A DNA stretch of 64,000 bases from Clostridia bacterium (GTDB taxonomy: Bacteria; Bacillota_A; Clostridia; UMGS1883), in contig JAFUJZ010000001.1 in assembly GCA_017467965.1 (NCBI GenBank), positions 1-64,000 of the forward strand. The letters run 5' to 3'. This document shows positions 1 through 8,100 of the stretch, in pieces. Position 1 is the stretch's first letter. Each line of letters starts with the position of its first letter. The notes under the pieces were generated by a model. The model was not told where the DNA came from. It ran no database searches and worked only from the letters and a program-made list of their open reading frames with translations. Position numbers and translations under genes: made by a program.

Positions 1-204
1 CTCACGTATGCAGATTTTGTTGCATTCCTTTACAATATCCATGAGCAACTCATAATCACCCTCAATTGTAGTCTCAACGGGTCCGACAAAATACTTTAAT
101 CCTGTGGACGCAATATACTCAATCACCTTGTCCACAATGCGGATTACTTCCCCTGTTTCACTTACCTTAGGCAACACCTGTATTGCCACACTTGCTTCTA
201 CCAC
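1..204 (-). CDS. Thiamine-binding protein, MTH1187/YkoF-type (3' end outside window)
   Basis: The 68 visible codons start at a GTG with an AAAGGAG ribosome site eight bases upstream and run off the left edge, so the C-terminus is missing. The N-terminus (MVEASVAIQVLPKV, then a VIEYI helix and a KYFVGPVETTIEG stretch) is the pattern of the COG0011 thiamine-binding family, small ferredoxin-fold proteins of about 95-100 residues that bind thiamine or hydroxymethylpyrimidine and often sit with ThiXYZ/YkoEDC-type ABC transporters. The TPP riboswitch directly upstream independently supports a thiamine role. A transporter gene probably follows outside the window, but that is inference. Confidence 0.82.
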   Translation of the reverse strand, partial: MVEASVAIQVLPKVSETGEVIRIVDKVIEYIASTGLKYFVGPVETTIEGDYELLMDIVKECNKICIRE

Positions 205-227
205 TATGGTCACTCCTTTTTTAGCTT

Positions 228-253
228 GTAGGGGCGGATTCCATATCCGCCCG
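228..253. repeat. Family B repeat, GTAGGGGCGG hairpin
   Basis: A short imperfect palindrome in which GGGGCGGAT is mirrored by ATCCGCCC. Divergent relatives occur at 25214, 59844 and 61100, all starting GTAGG. It lies between the riboswitch terminator and the ribosome site of the thiamine-binding gene, so it is transcribed in the 5' leader. Such elements are common in Clostridia intergenic DNA; no function is assigned. Confidence 0.6.
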
Positions 254-303
254 TCCTTTTTTGACTACCTAATCAATCTTGTTTGAAATTCCGGACTTTC
301 AAA

Positions 304-333
304 CAAAAAAGCGCAAGCATAATGCTTGCGCTC
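304..333 (-). terminator. Rho-independent terminator, probable expression platform of the TPP riboswitch
   Basis: On the minus strand a ten-base stem GCGCAAGCAT/ATGCTTGCGC with a one-base loop is followed by a run of T. It lies downstream of the TPP aptamer and upstream of the start codon, the arrangement expected for an attenuator that stops transcription when TPP is bound. An alternative anti-terminator pairing was not worked out. Confidence 0.75.
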
Positions 334-351
334 AATACATCAAATAATTCC

Positions 352-405
352 TTACAGGCTCCCTTGTGTAAAGGGAGCTGTCAGCTTCGCTGACTGAGGG
401 ATTGT
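352..405. repeat. Family A intergenic repeat, copy 1
   Basis: Contains the palindromic core CTCCCTTGTGTAAAGGGAG followed by a second hairpin (TCAGCTTCGCTGA) and the tail GAGGGATTGT. Two more copies with the same core lie at 3015 and 5068. This copy sits inside the thiamine leader, between the riboswitch aptamer and its terminator. No open reading frame or transposase is associated with it. Confidence 0.7.
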
Positions 406-427
406 CCCTACCTTATAAAGATTTTGT

Positions 428-515
428 GTACATTTGCCTACGCAGACATTACTCTGATCAGGTCATAAGGGTCGGTAAACCTCTCAGCTTCGTTTCCTCA
501 GCTCCCCTAATGTAC
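428..515 (-). promoter_or_regulatory. TPP riboswitch (THI element) aptamer
   Basis: Read on the minus strand, the conserved thi-box blocks appear in order: AGGGGAGCTGAG, a variable arm, GCTGAGAGG, then GACCCTTATGACCTGATC, an AGAGTAATG block and GCGTAGGCAA. The flanking GTACATT and AATGTAC pair as the P1 stem and set the 88-nt boundaries. A sigma-A promoter ends a few bases upstream. The downstream gene encodes a thiamine-binding protein, in keeping with TPP-responsive control. Recognised from the conserved blocks by eye, not by a covariance model. Confidence 0.88.
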
Positions 516-520
516 TTTTA

Positions 521-548
521 ATTATAAACCGATTTTTTAATTTGTCAA
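521..548 (-). promoter_or_regulatory. Sigma-A promoter for the TPP-riboswitch transcript
   Basis: On the minus strand TTGACA and TATAAT are separated by 16 bases. The -35 box lies inside the last codons of the zinc-ribbon gene, so the thiamine leader has its own promoter overlapping the end of the upstream gene. Transcription would begin just before the riboswitch P1 stem. Confidence 0.75.
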
Positions 549-1463
549 TAGGTCATTTTGCGGAGTATCCAACATAGGTTTCTTTTTGTCTTTCTTCTTT
601 ATAAAACCCGTCAGCAGAATAAACATTCCTATTACATATCCCCATGACAAACAAACAGCTTCAGCATACATTACACCAACACTGAAAGCAAACGGAGTTA
701 CTAAAAAATTATTAATTACAACAAATACGGCAAACAGTATATTACGCACGTTTCCAATCCGTCCTTGTCCTGCAAACAGTGCAAACCAATACGTAACAAA
801 CCTGCGTAAAAACATCAGCAGTATATATCCTCCGCAACTAATTCTTATCCAGTTAACGCTATATTCATGCCAGTGAGATTCATATGTATTGATTTCATTG
901 ATGACTGCCACATCCAACCATATTGACCATGTTAGCAACGCAAATAACACGATAAACGTGTAGCTTTTTCTGATTTTTATGCTTTCACTTTTCAGTAGCA
1001 TAAACAGAATAAGCAGTCCCCAAAGCCATAATGTGTTAGCACCCCATGTCTCCTCCATAGGTATACCATAACTTTGAGTTAATATAGTTACCAATATACC
1101 GTCGCTTCCCAAAAACATACTTGCCATTCTATGAACATACCAAAACCCGAAAATCCTGTACAGTTCAAGCAATAATATAGCAATAGAAAAAGTCCATATA
1201 CCCAACTTTACTTTCTCAGGCTTTATTAATCCGCACACACGTAGTATCACTACCGCACCAAGTCCGATTAAACCAAATACATACGATATTCCCGCAAATC
1301 TAACACTTGAAATCACAAAAAACAAAACTAATGCCACCAAAAAGAGAGCATCATCCTTTTTCCACGATACGCTTTTTTCGTTGTTGCTTTTCACTTTTTT
1401 CCCGCAATTACAGCAAAATTTCGAAGCAAGTGTCAATTGATTACCGCAAAACTTGCATTGCAT
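537..1463 (-). CDS. Zinc-ribbon multi-pass membrane protein of unknown function
   Basis: A 308-residue protein. The start was placed at the ATG giving MQCKFCGNQ because AGAGGTG lies eight bases upstream; a slightly longer in-frame start would overlap yifB. The N-terminus is a zinc ribbon with spacing CxxC, ten residues, CxxC (residues about 3-22). After a short charged linker come about seven or eight hydrophobic segments from residue 40 to 290, and a Lys-rich C-terminus. The start is 14 bases after the yifB stop, so the two are probably co-transcribed. Many Firmicutes membrane proteins carry such a cytosolic zinc ribbon; the substrate or role is not known and none is inferred. Confidence 0.75.
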   Translation of the reverse strand: MQCKFCGNQLTLASKFCCNCGKKVKSNNEKSVSWKKDDALFLVALVLFFVISSVRFAGISYVFGLIGLGAVVILRVCGLIKPEKVKLGIWTFSIAILLLELYRIFGFWYVHRMASMFLGSDGILVTILTQSYGIPMEETWGANTLWLWGLLILFMLLKSESIKIRKSYTFIVLFALLTWSIWLDVAVINEINTYESHWHEYSVNWIRISCGGYILLMFLRRFVTYWFALFAGQGRIGNVRNILFAVFVVINNFLVTPFAFSVGVMYAEAVCLSWGYVIGMFILLTGFIKKKDKKKPMLDTPQNDLLTN

Positions 1464-1477
1464 ACATTTCACCTCTT

Positions 1478-2995
1478 CTATTTCCAAAGCTTTTTATCCA
1501 GATTTCTATATCCAATAGCTTCGGCTATATCCATGCTGTCTATATTTTCACGTCCGTCCAAATCTGCAATGGTGCGTGCAACCTTTAATATTCTCGTATA
1601 AGCACGTGCACTCATATTCATGGTTTTAAAAGCCTGCTCTAAAAGCGCCTTTTCGCTCTCTCCAACAAAACAGTATTTTTCAATGAGACCGCCCGAAAGG
1701 TCTGCATTGCATGTAATGTTTTCATTTTTGTATCTTTCCTTTTGAATCCTTCTTGCCTTTTCAATTCTCTCGCGTATTTTTGCACTTGGCTCACCCTTAG
1801 GCTTTTGCAAATCGTTGTAGTTAACACTCTTTGCCTCAAGCTGAATGTCAATTCGGTCAAGCATTGGTCCTGATACCTTTCCAAGATAGCGCAAAACATC
1901 GCTTTCACTGCAACGGCACTTTTTGTTTGCATCTCCGTAATATCCGCAACGACATGGGTTCATAGCACAAACCAGCATCATATTTGACGGATATGTATAT
2001 GTGCCCGCAGCTCTCGCCACTGTCACAACACCGTCTTCAACAGGCTGACGCATTGCCTCAATAACATCCTTTTTATATTCTGGCAATTCGTCCAAAAACA
2101 ATACTCCTCTGTGTGCAAGGCTTATTTCGCCGGGGCGTGCCTTACTACCGCCGCCTACAATGCTGACAGCACTTGCACTGTGATGAGGCGAACGGAAAGG
2201 CCGCTTTGTCACAGCTTTACCACTTTGAAGCACCCCTGCAACAGAATGTATTTTTGTAACCTCCAACACCTCGTCAAAGGTCATTCGAGGCATTATTGTG
2301 GGTATTCTTTTTGCAATCATGCTTTTACCCGAACCGGGTGCACCAACCATTAAAACGTTGTGTCCGCCTGCAACAGCGATTTCAACACCGCGACGGAGCT
2401 TTTCCTGTCCCTTTACCTCGTCAAAGTCAAAATCGTACAAAAACTCCTCTTCCTCGATTGTCTGCATTTTCGCTTTTTCAATAGGCTTTTCGCCTGTAAT
2501 GTGCATATAAACCTCGGAAAGGTTTTTTGCTCCATAAATTTCCACACCTTCTACAAGTGCGGCTTCGTCGCGGTTTTCAAAAGGCACAATAAACTTTGTT
2601 ATCCCTTCATCCTTGCCACCTATTACAGAGGGCAGTATACCGCTCACGCCTCTTATCTCGCCCGATAAACCAAGTTCTCCCAAGAAAACATAATCATCAA
2701 AGTTCCCTTTAAGCTGACCTGTACCTGCTAAGCACGCTATTGCAATAGGTAAATCAAACTGTGTGCCCTCTTTTTTTAAATCGGCAGGCGCAAGGTTAAT
2801 AACAGCCTTCTTTGCCGGGAATTCAAATTCGCTGTTTCGTATTGCAGCCTTTACTCTTTCCTTTGCTTCTTTAACAGCCGCATCGGGAAGACCTACTATA
2901 TCAAAGGCAGGAAGCCCACCCGAAAAGTCAGCCTCTGCAATAACCGTTTTGCCCTCTATTCCCAGCAGCGTCGCCGTCTTAACCTTAACCACCAT
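1478..2995 (-). CDS. YifB/ComM-family Mg-chelatase-like AAA+ ATPase
   Basis: 505 residues, the usual length of the family. The N-terminal part (residues 1-170) is the ChlI-like Lon-protease-fold domain. The AAA+ core has Walker A GAPGSGKS near residue 220, Walker B LFLDELPE near 300, and the conserved CNPC motif with nearby Cys residues (AMNPCRCGYYG) near 345. The C-terminal lid ends with the typical ARAYTRILKVARTIADL segment. ComM is known in naturally transformable Gram-negatives as a branch-migration helicase; in Firmicutes the role is less defined. The start ATG has GAGGTG seven bases upstream. A family A repeat lies directly upstream of the ribosome site. Confidence 0.93.
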   Translation of the reverse strand: MVVKVKTATLLGIEGKTVIAEADFSGGLPAFDIVGLPDAAVKEAKERVKAAIRNSEFEFPAKKAVINLAPADLKKEGTQFDLPIAIACLAGTGQLKGNFDDYVFLGELGLSGEIRGVSGILPSVIGGKDEGITKFIVPFENRDEAALVEGVEIYGAKNLSEVYMHITGEKPIEKAKMQTIEEEEFLYDFDFDEVKGQEKLRRGVEIAVAGGHNVLMVGAPGSGKSMIAKRIPTIMPRMTFDEVLEVTKIHSVAGVLQSGKAVTKRPFRSPHHSASAVSIVGGGSKARPGEISLAHRGVLFLDELPEYKKDVIEAMRQPVEDGVVTVARAAGTYTYPSNMMLVCAMNPCRCGYYGDANKKCRCSESDVLRYLGKVSGPMLDRIDIQLEAKSVNYNDLQKPKGEPSAKIRERIEKARRIQKERYKNENITCNADLSGGLIEKYCFVGESEKALLEQAFKTMNMSARAYTRILKVARTIADLDGRENIDSMDIAEAIGYRNLDKKLWK

Positions 2996-3014
2996 AATAA
3001 TTCACCTCAAAACT

Positions 3015-3085
3015 TACTAAAACCCACAGCCAAGCCTCCCTTGTGTAAAGGGAGGTGTCAGCCAAATGCTGACGGAGAGATTGTT
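3015..3085. repeat. Family A intergenic repeat, copy 2
   Basis: Begins with ACTAAAACCCACA, then the CTCCCTTGTGTAAAGGGAG palindrome, a TCAGC/GCTGA hairpin and a GAGAGATTGT tail. Read on the minus strand its left end becomes TGTGGGTTTTAGT and abuts the yifB ribosome site. It fills the space between the GH127 gene and yifB. Confidence 0.75.
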
Positions 3086-3105
3086 AGTTTTAATTATCTA
3101 TATTT

Positions 3106-5040
3106 TTAATAACGTACCCATACAGCCATTTCTCTGTTATCATCTCTGTTACCCCAGAAAGCATATGGTATAGCCTTAATTTCGATTTCCTCAAAACTTT
3201 TGGTAAATGCCTTATACAAGTCGCCTGTTTCCCAAGCCTTTTTCTTCAAGCCTTTAACATAGACCGAAACAGCACCCTCGAACAATTCATCGTCCTTTTC
3301 GCATCTGAAAGTTGCCTCGGGGTTTATTTTAATTGAGCTCAATCTCTCGCCGTTGTCCTTACTTTCCAAGCAGTACACAACAGGTCCACGGCTTATTGCC
3401 ACCTTTCCTGCATCGGCACGAACAAGTGGGTTTGCTTCAACAAGCTTAACCTCAAGTGGCATAAGGGCAGTTACCTTATCGCCCTCTGCCCATGCTCTTG
3501 TCACATAAGCATATCCCTTTTTAACTGTGTACTCTGCCTTATCTCCGTTAACTTTAAGCTCAAAATTATCTGCCCATGAAGGTATTCTTACAGCAAAGGT
3601 GTAATTGCCTTCAGAGAGCACAAATTCGCTCTTGCCCTCCCAAGGCATCTGTGAAACTTGCTTGATTGTAACAGTTTTTTCGCCCACTTTTACCTTTGCG
3701 TCACTACCGATGTAAAGGTGTGTATAGATAGTATTTTCATCGGAAGAGTAAATATAATTACCCAGGCTCGTTATCATTCTTGCAAGGTTGGGAGGACAGC
3801 ACGCACAGCCAAACCAGCCAGGACGCTTTATTTTGTTGTGTCTGAAAGCAGGTACACGCTTATTCTGTTCGTCCCATGTTTCCAACGGATTTGTGTAGAA
3901 GAAATGCTTGCCGTCCAATGCCATACCCGAAATAGAACCATTGTAGAGTATTCTTTCCAGAACGTCGGAATACTTGCTATTTACATCACACATAAGCATC
4001 TTCTGTGCAAAAAACGCAAAGCTGATTGCCGCACAGGTTTCGGTGTAGGATAAATCGTTAGGCAGCTGATAGTCAAAGCTGAACGCCTCGCCATGCACCT
4101 GTGCACCAAAACCGCCTGTCACATACATCTGCTTTTTTGTTGCATTGTCCCAAAGAATTTCGCAAGCATCAAAAAGCTCCTTGTCGTCAATTTCAGCAGC
4201 CAAGTGTGCCGCACCTGTATAGAGATACCCTGCTCTCACGCTGTGTCCTGCCGCTTCCTTTTGTTCTCTAAGAGGCTTGTGTGCCTGACAGTAAACCGTG
4301 TCAGCCTTCTTGTCCTTGCCGCCCCACATGTTTATAAAGTCTCTCTTTTCCAACTCCTGCTGAAAAAAGTTAGGCTCCTGACCACGTTCGTTTACTAAAT
4401 ATTCGCAAAAATCAAGATACTTCTTTTCGCCTGTCGCCTTGTATACCCGAACTAACGCCAACTCAAGCTCCGGATGTCCGGGGTAACCGTGAAGCTTGCC
4501 TTCTTCTTTTCCAACACGGGATTCAATAAGATCAATAAAGCGGCAGATTATGTCCAAAAGTTTTCTCTTGCCTGTTGCTTCATAATATGCAACAGCCGCC
4601 TCTGCCATATGCCCTGCCACATACATTTCGTGACAGTCCAAAAAGTTTGTAAATTCCTTGCCCTTTTCCTTCAAAAGGTAATATGTATCAAGATATCCGT
4701 CCTCACGCTGTGCACGACCGATAAGGTCAATCACATCGTCAACGGTTTTTTCAAGTTCTTCGTTCTTTTCAATAGTGAGGCTGTAGCTTACCGCTTCAAT
4801 CCATTTTGCCACGTCACTGTCTTGAAAAACAAAGCCGTGGAACTCACCCTCCATTTCGCCTGCCGCAATCTTAAAATTCTTAATCGCATGGCTGGGCTCT
4901 GTGTCGGGCACACGGTCATTAAGTGCCTCCCACTGATAAGGGATAATTACGTTTTTCGCAATATCCTCGTACTTTGACCAAAAACTGTCATTTACCTTTA
5001 CATTTTTTAAAGGTGCAAATTCATTTGTCTTTATGCTCAT
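3106..5040 (-). CDS. Glycoside hydrolase family 127 protein (DUF1680), probable beta-L-arabinofuranosidase
   Basis: 644 residues without a signal peptide, so predicted cytoplasmic. The fold signature of GH127 is clear: the N-terminal NDSFWSKY motif, GYLDTYY near 116, and the metal and catalytic residues known from Bifidobacterium HypBA1 appear as E334-T-C336 and the Cys cluster C412-A-C414-C415 before PPNLARM. In HypBA1 one of the paired cysteines is the nucleophile and the others with the glutamate bind zinc. The family releases beta-L-arabinofuranose from arabino-oligosaccharides such as those of hydroxyproline-rich glycoproteins; related GH families act on other sugars, so the substrate is inferred. 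It lies just downstream of a large secreted protein and may belong to the same uptake and degradation programme. Confidence 0.88.
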   Translation of the reverse strand: MSIKTNEFAPLKNVKVNDSFWSKYEDIAKNVIIPYQWEALNDRVPDTEPSHAIKNFKIAAGEMEGEFHGFVFQDSDVAKWIEAVSYSLTIEKNEELEKTVDDVIDLIGRAQREDGYLDTYYLLKEKGKEFTNFLDCHEMYVAGHMAEAAVAYYEATGKRKLLDIICRFIDLIESRVGKEEGKLHGYPGHPELELALVRVYKATGEKKYLDFCEYLVNERGQEPNFFQQELEKRDFINMWGGKDKKADTVYCQAHKPLREQKEAAGHSVRAGYLYTGAAHLAAEIDDKELFDACEILWDNATKKQMYVTGGFGAQVHGEAFSFDYQLPNDLSYTETCAAISFAFFAQKMLMCDVNSKYSDVLERILYNGSISGMALDGKHFFYTNPLETWDEQNKRVPAFRHNKIKRPGWFGCACCPPNLARMITSLGNYIYSSDENTIYTHLYIGSDAKVKVGEKTVTIKQVSQMPWEGKSEFVLSEGNYTFAVRIPSWADNFELKVNGDKAEYTVKKGYAYVTRAWAEGDKVTALMPLEVKLVEANPLVRADAGKVAISRGPVVYCLESKDNGERLSSIKINPEATFRCEKDDELFEGAVSVYVKGLKKKAWETGDLYKAFTKSFEEIEIKAIPYAFWGNRDDNREMAVWVRY

Positions 5041-5067
5041 TTTTTATTTCTCCTTTACATCACCAAT

Positions 5068-5135
5068 AAACTAAAACCCACAACCACGCCTCCCTTGTGT
5101 AAAGGGAGGTGGCTCAAAGAGCCTGAGGGATTGTA
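5068..5135. repeat. Family A intergenic repeat, copy 3
   Basis: Starts ACTAAAACCCACAACCAC and shares the CTCCCTTGTGTAAAGGGAG core with copies 1 and 2; the second hairpin differs (GGCTC/GAGCC). It lies between the large secreted-protein gene and the GH127 gene, with its left end about 20 bases upstream of the GH127 ribosome site. Confidence 0.75.
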
Positions 5136-5143
5136 TCGTTTTA

Positions 5144-8100
5144 TCAATATACTTCAGCTTCTAACACGCCTAAGCCTGCATAACTGCCCTTCTGCATTAT
5201 AACTCTTATTGCTGTTGTGGTTACCTTTTCAAACGAAGTAATATTCATCTTGCAAAGCTCGCTCTTTCCGCCTGCACTTTTTTCGACAGCTTTCCAGCCT
5301 CCGTCCTCGTCGAGGTATTCCACCTTATAGCTAACAGGTGCTCTTGTACCGCCACCGTCATCAAAGAACACCAAGCCAATTGCATTAATCTCCTGTGCTT
5401 CACTCCATGTGTACTTTATCCACTCTTCACTTGATTCACGGGTCCATGTACCAAAGCGGGGCATTTCTTCCTGTGAAGGATTACTCGTCTCGAGTGTATA
5501 CAAACCGTCATTGAGCGCATCAATGCTCTCCCATGCGGCACAATAGCTTGCATCGACTTTGGCATTAAGTGCCTTATTTTCACTAAGATTAACCTCTCGG
5601 ATTAAAGCTTTTATTTCCATACCGTCTGCATAGCCTGTGATATAGCCGTCCTTTTCCTCGCCCCAAGCTATTTTAACTCTTCTCTTAAATCCGTCAGAAT
5701 AAAGCACCATAACGCTCTCAGGAAGCGGTGAAAGACGGTCGTAAACAACCTCTTCGCACTCTACAGGGTAAGATTCAACCTTGTTATCAACCTCAAAGCT
5801 CCAATGCTCAAGGCTGAATACAAAGTCACCGTAAAAGCCCTCAAGACTGCCTGTAGCCTCGTCACTGCCGCGACCTATATAGTTACGCTGAACTTCGCCC
5901 AAGTCCTTCAATCTTAAATCTGTCTCGTATGAGAGTATCACATCGCCGCCACAGCTTAACTGCAGTTTTCCTGATACACTTTTGAGGATGATATAGCCCT
6001 CATATTTTTCGGGCAGGCATACACCCGAGGAAATAAACTCCCCGTTAATGTTAAGTCCCAGCTCATTGTCGCGACCAAATACAACCGAAAGGTTTTTGCC
6101 CTTCATATCGGAAAACTCAACAACTCTCACGCCTTCCTTTTGCATTTTTTCAAAACCGATGTTTATTCCCAGAACAAAATCGTCAACATCGTTTGTAAAA
6201 GCGTTAGAAAGTCTTACATAGCTTGTAACAGTGCCGTCGGAATTAACTCCGTTTTTCTCTTCGTTAATATCAACATCGCCCACCAATTTCACTTCCGGGT
6301 GCTGTGTACCGATGTAGAGCATCATGCTGCCTACTTTACCTCTTTGAACCTTAGCAGCATCACTCTTAGGCAAAACGTAAGGCTCAATAAATCTCACATG
6401 GTCTGCTTTTTTGATAACAACCTTGCCGCTCTCATCGCCCGCATAGGAAAAATATCCGTCCTCGCCATAGCTTGTTGCCTTAATGCGGCCGTTTGAATAA
6501 AGTGCGTACATCTCGCCTTTTTCCAATCCGCCCACTTTAATCTGAGTGTAGCTTGAATCATCCGTTACATCAAGCTCAACATAACCCAAATCCTTATTTA
6601 CAATAGCTTTTTTATATGTTGCACCCTTCATTTCAATGCTGAGACGTTCGTTTATAAAATTAAGCCTCATGAAAAGCCCGTCATGGGGGATTACGGTATA
6701 ACTATCTTTTGTTTCTTCTACCTCACAGCCGTAACCAAAAAGTCCAAAGACAGGGTCGCGTGCTACGTCTGCGGATATTGTCTCAAGTGCACCAAAAAGA
6801 CCCAAATCCGCCTCGCCTGCCATTTGTCTCCAGCCGTTATGTAATTTTCCTCCGCCTGTGCCTTGTCCACCGTTGTGACCAAGCTCTGCCTGATATGTCC
6901 AGCTTACAGTACCGATGTTTTCACGGTCTGCATCAATCTGTCCGGAGTTGATACACGTAAAGTTTGCCAACTTACCGCCGTAGTTAACTCTTTCGGCAAC
7001 GGCTCTTTCGTCCTCTGTCAAACTTGTGTCAACATATCTCAAATAGTCGTCCATACAGTAGCCTGCCAATGCCGCCGTATACTGGAAATTCCACCAGTTT
7101 TCACCGCATATTGTAACAGGGTTTGCATAGTGATACCATACGGGCTGCAAGCCTCTGCAGGCACGTGTCTTGAGGTCAATCTTATACATCATCTCACTGT
7201 TCTCGTTCAGCTTTGCCAATGTATAAACTGCCTCTTCACCTGTGTTGTCGTAGGAATATTCACTTCCGTAAGGATACTTTGTATTCTTAAAATTATTATA
7301 CTTAATATCCATTATACGCTCTACTTCTTTAGCTTCATCTTTCAAGCCTTCAAAGTAAAGAGCTTCAATAATATCGGGTGTCGTGATTTCACCCATCAAA
7401 CCTGTTGCCCAGTTGTATGCAACCTTGTCTGAGTAGAGAGCTTTTAATATGTTGTACGCCCTTAAAAGATACGTCAATCTGTCTTCCTTGTAGTCAATCA
7501 AATCGGGATATGTTGCACATATCCTATACATCGCAAAATATGTATTATATATATGCGGGTACGCATATCCGCGGTACGTGGGTGATAAATTAGGCTCACT
7601 TGACAAAAAGTCATGGATTAAATAATCCTCCTGATGCTCACGCATAAGCGTGTTCCATATAGCCACGTCAAGATATTCGTCAACCGCCTTGACCTGGTTT
7701 TCCACGGGCATATATACATTTTTCTGCGCAAGGTATTCGCCGTGTGTCAGTGCCCAGTCGTCGCCGTAGCCCCAATAGCTCATATCCCAGTAGCCGTTTA
7801 TAGTCTCAGCGCGGTTAGCCTTATTATCCATCATCCAGTCGTCAAAGGTCTTGTCGCCAACCTCACCCGGAGTATCGGTCTGATGCTTTGTTAAGAACTC
7901 ACTTCTTCTGTCTATTGCTTCTCCCAGTGGCTCCATAACATAAAACTGGAGCATCGTCTCCATATCTTCACCATTTCGGGAGTATTCCACGTATACATGA
8001 TTTGCACCAAGACAGTTTAATTTTATATCATACACATGGTATTTTTCGCCCTTGTAGGTAACAGTTTCGGTAAAAGTAATCTCTGCCTGCCCCGTACAAA

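Noticed and set aside
304..333. Hairpin first taken as the terminator of the zinc-ribbon gene
   Set aside because: A promoter and TPP aptamer lie between that gene and the hairpin, so it fits better as the riboswitch terminator.
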